Origin: Cellvibrionaceae bacterium 1162T.S.0a.05
GTDB lineage: Bacteria > Pseudomonadota > Gammaproteobacteria > Pseudomonadales > Cellvibrionaceae
DNA length: 64,000 nt
NCBI GenBank assembly: GCA_000964245.1
Contig: LANB01000001.1
Coordinates: forward strand, 3,103,501-3,167,500
Direction: 5' to 3'
Made by a program: the position numbers and the translations under genes. Every line of letters starts with the position of its first letter. The stretch's first letter is position 1. Shown one piece after another: positions 1 to 9,069 of the stretch. The notes beneath the pieces are model-generated. The model searched no databases and was not told the origin of the DNA. It was given only the letters and a program-made list of their open reading frames with translations.

Positions 1-1
1 A

Positions 2-403
2 CAAATATTCGAAACAGCCGGTTCCGGTATGAATGCGCAAAGCCTGCGCTTGAATACAACTGCGAGTAATATCGCCAATGCCGAAGCCGCCCATTCGAGC
101 ACCGATCAGGTTTATCGTGGACGTCATCCGGTTTTTTCTACTTATTACAATTCAGCTTTGCAAGGCCGAGAGGCAGTGGGTGTGAAAGTACAAGGTATTG
201 TAGAAAGTCAGGCGCCTTTACAACAGCGTTACGAACCTCACCATCCCAAAGCAGATGAAGACGGTTATGTTTTTTATCCGAATGTCAATGTGGTGGAAGA
301 AATGACTAACATGATTTCCGCTTCACGTTCATTTCAAGTCAATGTGGAAGTCATGAATTCTGCGAAGCAAATGATGCAGCGTGTTTTAAGTCTGGGGCAG
401 TAG
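2..403 (+). CDS. flgC: FlgC, flagellar proximal rod protein (5' end cut by window)
   Basis: FlgC is a structural protein of the flagellar rod that joins the MS ring to the hook through the periplasm. The reading frame is open from base 2, and the residues before the first internal ATG at 29 (I-F-E-T-A-G-S-G-M-N-A-Q) match the conserved FlgC N-terminus. The gene therefore begins upstream of the window and the ATG at 29 is not its start. The rod-family N-terminal signature (LNTTASNIANAEA) and the C-terminal heptad region (EEMTNMISASRSFQVNVEVMN) are both present. It is followed after 9 bp by flgD, as in the flgBCDE operons of Pseudomonas and Vibrio. Identification is secure; the length of the missing N-terminus (about ten residues) is inferred from the family. 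Confidence 0.95.
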   Translation, partial: QIFETAGSGMNAQSLRLNTTASNIANAEAAHSSTDQVYRGRHPVFSTYYNSALQGREAVGVKVQGIVESQAPLQQRYEPHHPKADEDGYVFYPNVNVVEEMTNMISASRSFQVNVEVMNSAKQMMQRVLSLGQ

Positions 404-412
404 GAAAGCGTT

Positions 413-1129
413 ATGAATGATATCGAAGCCAGCAGTAATTCTCTTTTTAGCGACCTCAGCATTGCGCGCAAGAATGAAGAGCAAAACACCAGCAATGAAT
501 TGGGTCAGCAAGCATTTCTAAAATTAATGATTACCCAAATGGAAAATCAGGATCCGCTCAGCCCTCAGGAAAATTCAGATTTTATCGCTCAGCTTGCGCA
601 ATTCAGCTCAGTCGAAAGCCTCGATAAACTCAATAACAATTTTGATACGTTTACCAACTCCTTTGTTGCCAACCAGGCCTTGCAGGCCTCAACCCTGGTC
701 GGCCGTTCAGTTACCGTTCCAACGGATACCACGCAACTTCCGGTTGGGGGTGTTGTGAATGGCAGTATTGAAGTGCCTTCCAGTACCGGTGAAGTCGGCA
801 TCAATATTTACACTGAAGCAGGTGAATTAGTCGATCAATTTAGCCTCGGCCCTCAAGCTGCGGGTGAAATGGTTTTACGTTGGGATGGTTTGCACCTGGA
901 AATTAACGGTGAATTAATTGATCAAAGCAGTTTAAACCCGGATGGTCTTGCTGCGGGCACTTATCGTTTTGAAGTGACCAGCATGATTGACGGTGAAGAA
1001 ACCGAATTGGCAACCGCACTCAGTGCCAACGTCAACAGTGTAACGGTGGGCGCGACCGGCGTGCTCACATTGAATTTGGCAGGTGTTGGCCCGGTAAGCC
1101 TGGCTGATGTCAAACAATTTAACGAGTAA
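413..1129 (+). CDS. flgD: FlgD, hook-capping / hook assembly scaffold
   Basis: FlgD sits at the tip of the growing hook and directs FlgE polymerisation; it is lost from the finished flagellum. The 238-residue protein has the diagnostic N-terminal segment FLKLMITQMENQDPLSPQ at roughly residues 36-53. A beta-rich C-terminal half follows, resembling the FlgD Ig-like/tudor region, ending with the usual SLADVKQF tail. It lies 9 bp after flgC and 32 bp before flgE. The sequence around its stop codon is a 15-bp tandem duplication (1118-1145), which adds a second copy of the last codons and stop just downstream. Length is normal for the family. Confidence 0.95.
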   Translation: MNDIEASSNSLFSDLSIARKNEEQNTSNELGQQAFLKLMITQMENQDPLSPQENSDFIAQLAQFSSVESLDKLNNNFDTFTNSFVANQALQASTLVGRSVTVPTDTTQLPVGGVVNGSIEVPSSTGEVGINIYTEAGELVDQFSLGPQAAGEMVLRWDGLHLEINGELIDQSSLNPDGLAAGTYRFEVTSMIDGEETELATALSANVNSVTVGATGVLTLNLAGVGPVSLADVKQFNE

Positions 1130-1161
1130 GATTTTAACGAGTAAGTAGTAGGAGATTTAGC

Positions 1162-3600
1162 ATGCCTTTTGATACAGCTCTCAGTGGCATTCGTGCTGCA
1201 TCCAGCGATCTTTCGGTGACAGGCAACAATATTGCCAATGCCTCAACCACCGGTTTTAAAGCCTCGCGTGTGGAATTCGGCGATATCTATGCCACCTCGG
1301 TGTTGGGTGCGGGTTCCAATGCGATAGGCAGTGGTGTGCTTATCCAGGATATCGCACAAAGATTTACTCAGGGAAACGTAGGTTTTACCGAGAATGAATT
1401 GGATCTTGCTATTAATGGAGGCGGTTTCTTTATTCTCGAACAGGATGGTGAGGTAATGTATAGCCGCGCAGGTGCTTTTGGTTTGGATGATGCCGGTTTT
1501 ATTACCAACAATACCGGCGCGCGCCTGCAAGGCTTTCCTGCTGATACAGCGGGGAATGTGGGTGGAATCCAAAGTGATATTCAGATTCAAACCAGTAATC
1601 TTGCGCCGCGGCCTACAACCCAGGTTGAATCGTTATTGAACCTGGATTCTACAGAGCCCGTATTGCAAAGCCAGGGTTTGAGTTTCACCAGTGACGGTTT
1701 GGTCATTGCAGTGGCTCAAGGGGGGTTACAGGATGCGACAACCACAACCCTCGATGGCAACACCTTTACCTTGCCACTGGCAAACGATTTTTCAACAACG
1801 ACGATCGGTTTTGATATTCAACTCTCTGGTGCAACCAGTAATAACGGAACAGTGTCGATCGCCCTGGATACACTTGAAGGTGTCCCTGCAACCATTTCCA
1901 ACTTTAATGATTTGCGCACCGTGGCCAGTGTTATTAATTCACAAATTTTTTCACCAGCAGCACCGCAAACGGCGATTGATGTTGTCGCGGAAGCGGTAGA
2001 TTTAGGTGGGGGTAATTACGGCCTGCAATTTACGGCATCAGTAGAGGGTGAAAATTCCCAAATTGCCATCATCAATCAGAGTGGGCCGGCAGTGCAGTTG
2101 GGTGTCGACCCGGCACCGGCTTCAGTGGGCGGGATCGCTGCGGTATCCAATGGTTATCCCTTACAAAGTATCGATATCGTCGACCCCGATGGTAACACCA
2201 TTGAGTACACAACCTTACCCGGTTCAAGTGCGGCCAACACTGCTTCGGAAATGAATGCGCTGCAAGGCGTGAGTGCAACTGCACAAACGGATTTAACGAT
2301 TTCTGCTTACAACAATTCGGCCGGCAATATGACGATGACAATTAATGGCGTCACCTTGTTATCAGACAGCCTTGCTGGCCTGGAATCAGAAATTAACAGC
2401 TTGACCAACTCAACAATGCCAGGAATCTCTGCGGTTTTATCAACAGCCGGCACGGAATTAGTTGTCAGTTCAGCCGTGGGTGATGACTTGCGCATTTCGA
2501 TCGCCAGTAGCGATGATGGTGATTCTGTGAGTGTTCAGGGTGATAGCGGGGCACCTGCGCAAGTTTTGGAAGTTGACGCTGCACTTGATGGTGTGGCCGT
2601 GGGTAATCTCGACGCCAGTGCAAACTCCGTGGTTGTGGGTGGCTTTCTGAATATTGAGCTGGACGAAGGTTACGAATTGGCGAACGCAGTACCGCCTTCT
2701 ACGGGCATCTTTCAGGCTCTCACTGCAACTGAATTTACACCCATTACCTTGAATGCCTTTGACCCGACGGATCAATCCACATTCAACAGTGCAACGTCCA
2801 TGACGATTTATGACAGTCTTGGTAATTCCCATGTGATGACGCAGTTTTTCGTCAAACAACCTTACGACCCGGCAGAGCCCACTACAACACCCAACCATTG
2901 GCGTATGTACGTGCAAATTGATGGCGAGAATGTTGGTGACCCCGATATTTCACTGCCACCGCCTGACAATACCGAACCGACACTCGCCGGCTATGATGTC
3001 TATTTCAATCCGGACGGTTCATTAAACGCTGCGCTGACGGATGATATTCTAGTCTCCAACTGGACACCTCTTAATGATGGCGGTGATCCAAACGGAGCGC
3101 TTGGCCCGCAAAACGTTTTAGCTGGCGGCACCACGGTCATTGCCGACCCGCCGACAAGTTCTAATTTCGTTATCGACCTCAACGGTACCACGCAATTCGG
3201 TTCTGCTTTCTCAGTAAACGATGTCGATCAAAATGGTTTTGCGACCGGGCGACTGTCCGGTCTCGCGATTGACGATGAAGGTGTCATCTTTGCACGATTT
3301 ACTAATGGCGAAAGTCAGGTGCTGGCGCAAATCTCACTCGCGGATTTTGCAAACCAGCAAGGCCTGCAACCGGTTGGGAATACCATGTGGGCAGAAACCT
3401 TTGAGTCTGGTGCGCCCAGTGTGGGTGTGCCTGGTAGTGCTGCACTGGGTGCAGTTCAAAGTGGCGCATTGGAAGAGTCCAATGTGGATTTGTCCGAACA
3501 ACTCGTCAACCTGATTATTGCCCAACGTAATTTCCAAGCGAGTGCCAAAACCATTGAAACCGCAGACACAGTGACACAAACCATTATTAATTTACGTTAG
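1162..3600 (+). CDS. flgE: FlgE, flagellar hook protein (large form)
   Basis: FlgE polymerises into the hook, the universal joint outside the outer membrane. At 812 residues it is far longer than the 400-460 residues usual in enteric bacteria and pseudomonads. The conserved termini are intact: N-terminal ALSGIRAASSDLSVTGNNIA with TTGFKASRVEFGD, and C-terminal GALEESNVDLSEQLVNLIIA followed by NFQASAKTIETAD. The extra length is in the middle (about residues 150-560), rich in Ala, Thr, Ser and Asn, which would be the surface-exposed D2/D3-type region. A GGAG ribosome-binding site precedes the ATG. It ends the flgBCDE transcription unit at a strong terminator. Expanded hook domains are seen in some marine bacteria; their function here is unknown. 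Confidence 0.95.
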   Translation: MPFDTALSGIRAASSDLSVTGNNIANASTTGFKASRVEFGDIYATSVLGAGSNAIGSGVLIQDIAQRFTQGNVGFTENELDLAINGGGFFILEQDGEVMYSRAGAFGLDDAGFITNNTGARLQGFPADTAGNVGGIQSDIQIQTSNLAPRPTTQVESLLNLDSTEPVLQSQGLSFTSDGLVIAVAQGGLQDATTTTLDGNTFTLPLANDFSTTTIGFDIQLSGATSNNGTVSIALDTLEGVPATISNFNDLRTVASVINSQIFSPAAPQTAIDVVAEAVDLGGGNYGLQFTASVEGENSQIAIINQSGPAVQLGVDPAPASVGGIAAVSNGYPLQSIDIVDPDGNTIEYTTLPGSSAANTASEMNALQGVSATAQTDLTISAYNNSAGNMTMTINGVTLLSDSLAGLESEINSLTNSTMPGISAVLSTAGTELVVSSAVGDDLRISIASSDDGDSVSVQGDSGAPAQVLEVDAALDGVAVGNLDASANSVVVGGFLNIELDEGYELANAVPPSTGIFQALTATEFTPITLNAFDPTDQSTFNSATSMTIYDSLGNSHVMTQFFVKQPYDPAEPTTTPNHWRMYVQIDGENVGDPDISLPPPDNTEPTLAGYDVYFNPDGSLNAALTDDILVSNWTPLNDGGDPNGALGPQNVLAGGTTVIADPPTSSNFVIDLNGTTQFGSAFSVNDVDQNGFATGRLSGLAIDDEGVIFARFTNGESQVLAQISLADFANQQGLQPVGNTMWAETFESGAPSVGVPGSAALGAVQSGALEESNVDLSEQLVNLIIAQRNFQASAKTIETADTVTQTIINLR

Positions 3601-3638
3601 TGATAACGCTGATTGGCAGGTAGCACCTGGCAGATACG

Positions 3639-3663
3639 TGCCCGCTTTGGCGGGCATTTTTTC
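3639..3663 (+). terminator. Rho-independent terminator after flgE
   Basis: Six-base G/C stem TGCCCG / CGGGCA (3639-3644 and 3651-3656) with a six-base loop, followed by a run of T. It marks the end of the flgBCDE unit. An in-frame start upstream of the next gene at 3638 falls inside this hairpin, so it was rejected as the translation start. Confidence 0.9.
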
Positions 3664-3700
3664 TTTCGCATCACCAATAGTTGCTGACTATACTTTGTGT

Positions 3701-4573
3701 ATGAAATCAGTGAATACATCGTATTATTCCAAAAAGTTTGTATGTTTGGCACTTTTAGTGCTGACAGTTTCTTCCTACGCGCAAAATCAAACGCTGATTT
3801 ACAATTCTGTTGATGATTCCCTTGGGAAATATTCTTTTGGGCTCGTTAAACTTGCATTGGAAAGAAGTGATTACACCTGGGATTTTGAAATTGTTGAAGG
3901 CGAAATTTCCCAGGCGCGAGTCATTGAAATGGTTGATGGTGGCAAGCTTGATGTCATGTGGGCGGCCACTAATCAGGAAATGGAGGAACGGCTTGAACCC
4001 ATTCGCATTCCTTTATATAAAGGTTTGCTCGGGCACCGTATTTTTTTGATTGAAGCGTCCGGTCAACCAAAATTCGATGCAGTGCGTAGCCTTGAGGATT
4101 TACGTAGCTTGAGTATGGGGCAGGGAACAACCTGGGCCGATACCGGAATTTTGCGTCACAATGGTTTGAAAGTTGTAACGGCAAATAAGTACGACAGTTT
4201 GTTTTACATGGTCGAGGGAGGGCGATTCGACGCTTACCCACGTGGGGTTCAGGAACCCTGGTCAGAAATGGCAGCGCGGCCGCAATTGCCACTCACCGTG
4301 GAGAAGCGTTTAATGCTTGTCTACAAAATGCCGTTTTATTTGTTTGTTTCAAAAGACAATTCGCTTTTGAAAAATGAGTTATATAAGGGCCTGCGCGCGA
4401 TGATCGCGGATGGCACGTTTCACGAATATTTTATTACTGATCCTACGGTGCAGGATGTTGTTGATAAATCGAATATCAAGAACCGTATCAGTTTTCATTT
4501 AAGTAACCCTACCTTGCCGGTGAAAACGCCGGTTGATGATGCCTCGCTTTGGTTAGATCCCACGCAGTTGTGA
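3701..4573 (+). CDS. Periplasmic substrate-binding-like protein (SBP_bac_3 type)
   Basis: The 290-residue protein has a signal peptide (KKFVCLALLVLTVSSYAQ). It is followed by a two-lobed binding-protein-like sequence with SFGLVKLALE, a DVMWAATNQEMEERL segment and a RSLEDLRSLSMGQG segment typical of amino-acid-type periplasmic binding proteins. No transporter permease or ATPase is adjacent, so it may be an orphan binding or sensing protein; the ligand cannot be told. The start at 3701 was chosen because an earlier in-frame ATG lies in the flgE terminator. A TATACT box at 3690-3695 is so close that the promoter assignment is uncertain. It interrupts the usual flgE-flgF junction, and a sigma-54 promoter starts the next operon, so it is likely transcribed separately. 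Function in motility is not shown. Confidence 0.7.
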   Translation: MKSVNTSYYSKKFVCLALLVLTVSSYAQNQTLIYNSVDDSLGKYSFGLVKLALERSDYTWDFEIVEGEISQARVIEMVDGGKLDVMWAATNQEMEERLEPIRIPLYKGLLGHRIFLIEASGQPKFDAVRSLEDLRSLSMGQGTTWADTGILRHNGLKVVTANKYDSLFYMVEGGRFDAYPRGVQEPWSEMAARPQLPLTVEKRLMLVYKMPFYLFVSKDNSLLKNELYKGLRAMIADGTFHEYFITDPTVQDVVDKSNIKNRISFHLSNPTLPVKTPVDDASLWLDPTQL

Positions 4574-4673
4574 GATACATGCTTCAGCGCAATGAACACT
4601 CAAAAAGCCTGCGTCGTTAAATTACACACCCCTTCGTAAACTTTTATCCAGTTACATCAAACAGTCGAATTCC

Positions 4674-4689
4674 TGGCACAACCCTTGCA
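4674..4689 (+). promoter_or_regulatory. Sigma-54 promoter of the flgFGHIJKL operon
   Basis: Exact -24/-12 match, TGGCAC-N5-TTGCA, with GG (4675-4676) and GC (4687-4688) ten bases apart. It lies 40 bp upstream of the flgF start. A TTGAC pentamer, a possible FleQ half-site, is in the leader at 4714-4718. Sigma-54 control of flgF operons is known in Pseudomonas and Vibrio. Confidence 0.9.
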
Positions 4690-4728
4690 ATTTTCCTGAT
4701 AACACGAAGATTTTGACGGAGAAGCGCC

Positions 4729-5475
4729 GTGGATAAAGCACTATGGGTTGCAATGAGTGGAGCGAAAAACAACATGCTCGCACAAAGTGTTGCCGCCAAT
4801 AATCTCGCAAATTTAAACACCACAGGTTTTCGCGCCGATTTTGTACAAGCGCGCAGCATGCCTGTGTACTACGGCAGCGGAGATCCCACGCGGGCTTACG
4901 CACAAAGCGAAATCCCGGCAACCAATTTTCAGCAGGGTGCGATGATTCAAACCGGTCGCGATCTTGATGTCGCGGTTGAGGGTGAAGGCTTTATTGCCGT
5001 GCAAGCGCCTGACGGCAATGAAGCTTTTACCCGGGTTGGCTCCCTGTATATCGACAGTGTTGGAATTTTACGAACCGGCAGTGGATTGCCGGTGATGGGA
5101 AATGGCGGGCCGCTTGCCATTCCTGCAGCGGAAAAGGTTGAAATTGCCAGTGATGGGACTGTCACCGCAATTCCGCTTGGTCTCGGTGCCGAGGGCATTG
5201 TTGTCGTCGATCGAATCCGTTTGGTGAACCCACCGGCGGATCAAATTGAAAAATCGACAGACGGGCTGGTTCGTATGAAAGATCCCGAGCAAGCCGTGCA
5301 AGCAGATGCACTGGTGAAGTTGCAAAGTGGTTTTTTGGAAGGCAGTAATGTCAATGCCGTAAATGAAATGACCAGTATGTTAGAGCTTGCACGTCAATAT
5401 GAATTGCAAGTCAAGATTATGCAAAACGTGAAAGAGCAAAGCGAAAGCTCGGCGCGGTTGTTGCAAATGAACTAG
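4729..5475 (+). CDS. flgF: FlgF, proximal rod protein
   Basis: FlgF is one of the four rod proteins. The 248-residue product carries the rod/hook N-terminal motif (LWVAMSGAKNNMLAQSVAAN, NLNTTGFRADF) and the C-terminal motif (LEGSNVNAVNEMTSMLELAR). The start is a GTG at 4729, supported by a GACGGAG ribosome-binding site and by family alignment, since the usual FlgF begins MDKALW or similar. It is the first gene after the sigma-54 promoter at 4674 and is followed by flgG after an 80-bp gap. Confidence 0.95.
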   Translation: MDKALWVAMSGAKNNMLAQSVAANNLANLNTTGFRADFVQARSMPVYYGSGDPTRAYAQSEIPATNFQQGAMIQTGRDLDVAVEGEGFIAVQAPDGNEAFTRVGSLYIDSVGILRTGSGLPVMGNGGPLAIPAAEKVEIASDGTVTAIPLGLGAEGIVVVDRIRLVNPPADQIEKSTDGLVRMKDPEQAVQADALVKLQSGFLEGSNVNAVNEMTSMLELARQYELQVKIMQNVKEQSESSARLLQMN

Positions 5476-5555
5476 TCGCTTAAACAAAGCCTGGTGAATC
5501 GTTCAAGCAATAGCTCAACAAATTGAAAGAAGTAACAGGGAATATGAGGTGAAGT

Positions 5556-6341
5556 ATGCACGCAGCACTCTATGTCAGTAAAACCGGTTTAGCCGCACAG
5601 GATATGAAACTGACGACGGTCGCAAATAATTTGGCGAACGCGTCAACCACGGGCTTTAAGCGAGACCGTGCCGTATTTGAAGATTTACTTTATCAAATAC
5701 AGCGTCAACCGGGCGCACAAAATACTGAAGAAACACAGTTGCCCTCAGGTTTGCAGTTGGGAACCGGGGTGCGTGTGGTCGGCACCCAAAAAGAATTTAC
5801 CTCCGGGAGTTTGCAAATTACTTCGCAGTCTCTCGATCTCGCCATCGATGGGCGCGGTTTTTTTCAAATTTTGCAGCCAGATGGCAACATCGCGTACACA
5901 CGTGATGGCCAGTTTCATTTAAACGCCGATGGCGAATTCGTGAATGCCAGTGGCCTATTGTTACAGCCAGCCATCACTGTACCCCAGGGTGTGCAAAATG
6001 TTTCGATTGGTACAGATGGCACAGTTAGCGCAACCATCGCCGGTGACCCAGCACCGCAGGTTCTTGGCAATATCCAGTTAGTGGATTTTGTAAACCCTGC
6101 GGGGATGCAAGCCGGTGGTGGTAATTTATTTTTTGAAACGGCGTCCAGCGGAGATCCAATTGTGGGAACGCCCGGTGAAAATGGCATGGGTATGACCAAG
6201 CAGGGCATGCTGGAGAATTCAAACGTGGATATAGTGGAAGAAATGGTAAGCATGATCACCACGCAGCGCGCCTATGAAATGAATTCAAAAGTTGTATCGA
6301 CAGCGGATCAAATGTTGCAATTTGTTACCCAAAATTTATAG
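5556..6341 (+). CDS. flgG: FlgG, distal rod protein
   Basis: FlgG forms the distal rod that passes through the P and L rings. It is 261 residues, the normal length. The conserved N-terminus (ALYVSKTGLAAQDMKLTTVA, NASTTGFKRDRAVFEDLLYQ) and C-terminus (GMLENSNVDIVEEMVSMITT, AYEMNSKVVSTADQM) are complete. An AGGTGA site precedes the ATG. flgH starts 8 bp after the stop. Confidence 0.97.
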   Translation: MHAALYVSKTGLAAQDMKLTTVANNLANASTTGFKRDRAVFEDLLYQIQRQPGAQNTEETQLPSGLQLGTGVRVVGTQKEFTSGSLQITSQSLDLAIDGRGFFQILQPDGNIAYTRDGQFHLNADGEFVNASGLLLQPAITVPQGVQNVSIGTDGTVSATIAGDPAPQVLGNIQLVDFVNPAGMQAGGGNLFFETASSGDPIVGTPGENGMGMTKQGMLENSNVDIVEEMVSMITTQRAYEMNSKVVSTADQMLQFVTQNL

Positions 6342-6349
6342 GTTTCCTT

Positions 6350-7036
6350 ATGGGCTTTCTGCGTAAAGGGTTTTTATTTACTAGTGTTTTCAGCGTGCTT
6401 TCGGCGTGCGTGGTTCAACAACCTGTTATGCCGGGCGATCCATACTATGCACCGGTACTTGCACCCTCTGCGGTGCCGGAGCAAAGCACGAACGGTTCGC
6501 TCTTTCACAGTAACGTCAATCTGGAACTCTATGCGGATAGACGCGCGCTGCGAGTGGGCGACATTATTACCGTGGTACTGGAAGAGCGCACAAGTGGCAG
6601 TAAATCTTCTAATGTGGATATCAGTAAGGAAAGTGGTATTCAGGTGCCGGTTTCCGGCGGCATTCTCGGTTCAGTACCTACTCTGGATGGCAATGTGATG
6701 AATACCGACCTCAGCTCGGCGTCCGAATTCAGGGGTGGTGCGGGCGCGGACCAAAGCAATCAACTTCAAGGAAATATCAGCGTGACAGTTGTGGATGTTT
6801 TTCCGAATGGCACGATGATGATTCGCGGAGAAAAATGGCTGACGCTGAATCGCGGTGATGATTATATTCGTATCAGCGGTCTTGTGCGCCCCGATGATGT
6901 CACACCGGAAAACACGGTGGAATCCACCAGGATTGCCAACGCTCGTATTACTTATTCCGGCGAAGGGGATTTGGCAAATTCACAGCGTATGGGTTGGCTG
7001 GCGAAATTTTTCAATCATCCTATATGGCCGCTCTAG
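6350..7036 (+). CDS. flgH: FlgH, outer-membrane L-ring lipoprotein
   Basis: FlgH assembles the L ring, the rod bushing in the outer membrane. The 228-residue precursor has a short signal peptide ending in the lipobox LSAC, with the acylated Cys at residue 20. The conserved L-ring motifs [20 protein letters not shown] and [12 protein letters not shown][16 protein letters not shown] are present, as is the family C-terminus [13 protein letters not shown]. It is encoded between flgG and flgI, as in most flagellar operons. Length is normal. Confidence 0.97.
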   Translation: MGFLRKGFLFTSVFSVLSACVVQQPVMPGDPYYAPVLAPSAVPEQSTNGSLFHSNVNLELYADRRALRVGDIITVVLEERTSGSKSSNVDISKESGIQVPVSGGILGSVPTLDGNVMNTDLSSASEFRGGAGADQSNQLQGNISVTVVDVFPNGTMMIRGEKWLTLNRGDDYIRISGLVRPDDVTPENTVESTRIANARITYSGEGDLANSQRMGWLAKFFNHPIWPL

Positions 7037-7050
7037 TGAGAATCGTCGCT

Positions 7051-8178
7051 ATGAATCGTAAATTTTATGTTCGCTACTTACTGTGTCTCACTCTTGGTGT
7101 GAGCACATTTTTCTCACTGGCGTTTTCGGTCTATGCGGAACGCATTAAGGATATCAGTTCAGTCCAGGGCGTCAGAGTCAATCAACTGGTGGGTTATGGT
7201 TTGGTCGTGGGGCTCGATGGTACAGGTGACCAAACCAACCAATCGCCTTTTACCACGCAGTCTTTTATGACAATGTTGAAGCAATTCGGCATTACCATTC
7301 CCCCGGGTACGCGTTTTCAATTAAAAAATGTTGCTGCCGTTGCCGTGCACGCAGAACTGCCACCCTTTTCCAAACCTGGCCAACAATTGGATGTGACGGT
7401 TTCGTCAATTTCAAATGCGAAAAGTCTGCGCGGCGGTGCCTTATTGCTTACGCCCTTAAAAGGGATTGACGGAAAGGTTTATGCCGTTGCCCAGGGTAAC
7501 CTCGTTGTCGGTGGTTTCGGCGCAGAAGGACTGGACGGTTCCAAACTTACTGTGAATGTTCCCAGCGTAGGCCGGGTTCCGAACGGCGCGCTTGTTGAAG
7601 CCAGTGTGCCAACAAATTTTGGTGGTGATGACCATTTGATTTTTAACTTGCACGCACCCGATTTCACCACTGCCAAGCGTGTCGCGCATGGAATAAACCA
7701 AATGTTAGGGCCCGATGTGGCCAAGCCCATGGATGCGGTCTCCATTGTTGTGCGTGCACCGCAAGATCCTTCACAGCGTGTGGACTACATTTCTGTTCTC
7801 GAAAACATAGAAGTGCAACCTGGCGCGGCCGCAGCCAAAGTGATTATTAATTCGCGTACAGGCACGATTGTTGTCGGTGAGCATGTGCGCGTCGCACCGG
7901 TTGCTGTAACTCATGGTTCATTGACTGTCACGGTTTCAGAAAATGCCATTGTCAGTCAACCCAATCGCTTTGCAGAAGGTGAAACGGTGGTTGTGCCCCA
8001 AAGTAATATCGAAGCGAGTGAAGAGAGTTCGCCCATGTTTGAATTTAAACCCGGGCCCACACTCAGTGATATCGTGCGTGCAGTCAATGATGTTGGTGCT
8101 GCTCCGGGCGATCTAATGGCGATATTGGAAGCACTGAAACAAGCGGGTGCGCTCAAAGCGGAAATTATGGTGATTTAG
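7051..8178 (+). CDS. flgI: FlgI, periplasmic P-ring protein
   Basis: FlgI forms the P ring around the rod in the peptidoglycan layer. The mature part begins [20 protein letters not shown], the classic FlgI start, after a Sec signal peptide ending in SVYA. The start was set at the ATG at 7051 (375 residues) because an in-frame ATG further upstream would put non-signal sequence inside the end of flgH. The C-terminal motifs [14 protein letters not shown] are complete. The stop at 8178 is directly followed by the flgJ ATG, consistent with translational coupling. Confidence 0.96.
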   Translation: MNRKFYVRYLLCLTLGVSTFFSLAFSVYAERIKDISSVQGVRVNQLVGYGLVVGLDGTGDQTNQSPFTTQSFMTMLKQFGITIPPGTRFQLKNVAAVAVHAELPPFSKPGQQLDVTVSSISNAKSLRGGALLLTPLKGIDGKVYAVAQGNLVVGGFGAEGLDGSKLTVNVPSVGRVPNGALVEASVPTNFGGDDHLIFNLHAPDFTTAKRVAHGINQMLGPDVAKPMDAVSIVVRAPQDPSQRVDYISVLENIEVQPGAAAAKVIINSRTGTIVVGEHVRVAPVAVTHGSLTVTVSENAIVSQPNRFAEGETVVVPQSNIEASEESSPMFEFKPGPTLSDIVRAVNDVGAAPGDLMAILEALKQAGALKAEIMVI

Positions 8179-9069
8179 ATGTTAACACAGGGATCTTCAT
8201 TAGAGCGCGCGGTAACAGCAAGTCAGGATGCGTTCACTGACCTGGCTGGCGTTCGTCAACGTATTCAAGGTGGCGACAACGATGAATCATTGAAAGAAGT
8301 GGCTCAGCAATTTGAGTCTATGTTCATTAATATTCTTCTGAAAAACATGCGAAGTGCAAATGCCGTTTTCGAAGAAGACAGTTTGTTTCAGAGCCAGGAA
8401 AGCCAGTTCTACCGCGATATGCACGACAATCAATTGTCGCTTACTCTGGCGCAAAAACCGGGTCTCGGTATTGCCGATATGCTCTATAAACAAATGAAAA
8501 ACAACTATGGTTCAGCGCTTTCCTTACAGGAAGGTCAAAGGGAGCCACTGTCAATGCCAACGCCACCTTCCCGGGACAATGCTCGCGTCGCTATCGCGGA
8601 AGATAAAAAGGGATTCATAGACAATATTATGCCTTATTTACACAAGGCCGCTGATATCCTGGGCGTCGAAAAAGAAATGCTGGCGGCACAAGCAGCCCTT
8701 GAAACAGGCTGGGGAAAATTTGTGTTAGCGAATGAAGAAGGTGAGGCGGGTAATAATTTATTTAACATCAAGCAGGACGGCGATTGGCAGGGAAAAAGTG
8801 TTGCAGTCAACAGTCTTGAAGAATATGACGGTGTTATGCGCAAGGAGGAATCCCGCTTTAAAGTTTACAGCGATTTACAAGAATCCGTTGAAGACTATGT
8901 CAACTTTGTCCAGCAAAACCCGCGCTATGAAGCGGCGAACCAGGCCAAGACCAGTGAAGATTATATTAAAAAACTTCACGAAGCCGGTTATGCAACAGAT
9001 AGCCGTTACGCCGATAAAATTATTGGTTTGTACAAACAAATTAAAAACATGTTGGGTGCCGGGCAATGA
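8179..9069 (+). CDS. flgJ: FlgJ, rod-cap scaffold fused to a peptidoglycan hydrolase
   Basis: FlgJ caps the growing rod and opens the peptidoglycan for it. It has 296 residues. Residues ~35-110 form the rod-binding domain (VAQQFESMFINILLKNMRSA). Residues ~145-290 form the glucosaminidase/muramidase domain (LAAQAALETGWGKFVL, NNLFNIKQDGDWQG, FKVYSDLQESVEDYVNFV). This two-domain form is the standard gammaproteobacterial one. It starts on the base after the flgI stop and overlaps flgK by four bases (ATGA), so the three genes are probably co-translated. Confidence 0.96.
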   Translation: MLTQGSSLERAVTASQDAFTDLAGVRQRIQGGDNDESLKEVAQQFESMFINILLKNMRSANAVFEEDSLFQSQESQFYRDMHDNQLSLTLAQKPGLGIADMLYKQMKNNYGSALSLQEGQREPLSMPTPPSRDNARVAIAEDKKGFIDNIMPYLHKAADILGVEKEMLAAQAALETGWGKFVLANEEGEAGNNLFNIKQDGDWQGKSVAVNSLEEYDGVMRKEESRFKVYSDLQESVEDYVNFVQQNPRYEAANQAKTSEDYIKKLHEAGYATDSRYADKIIGLYKQIKNMLGAGQ

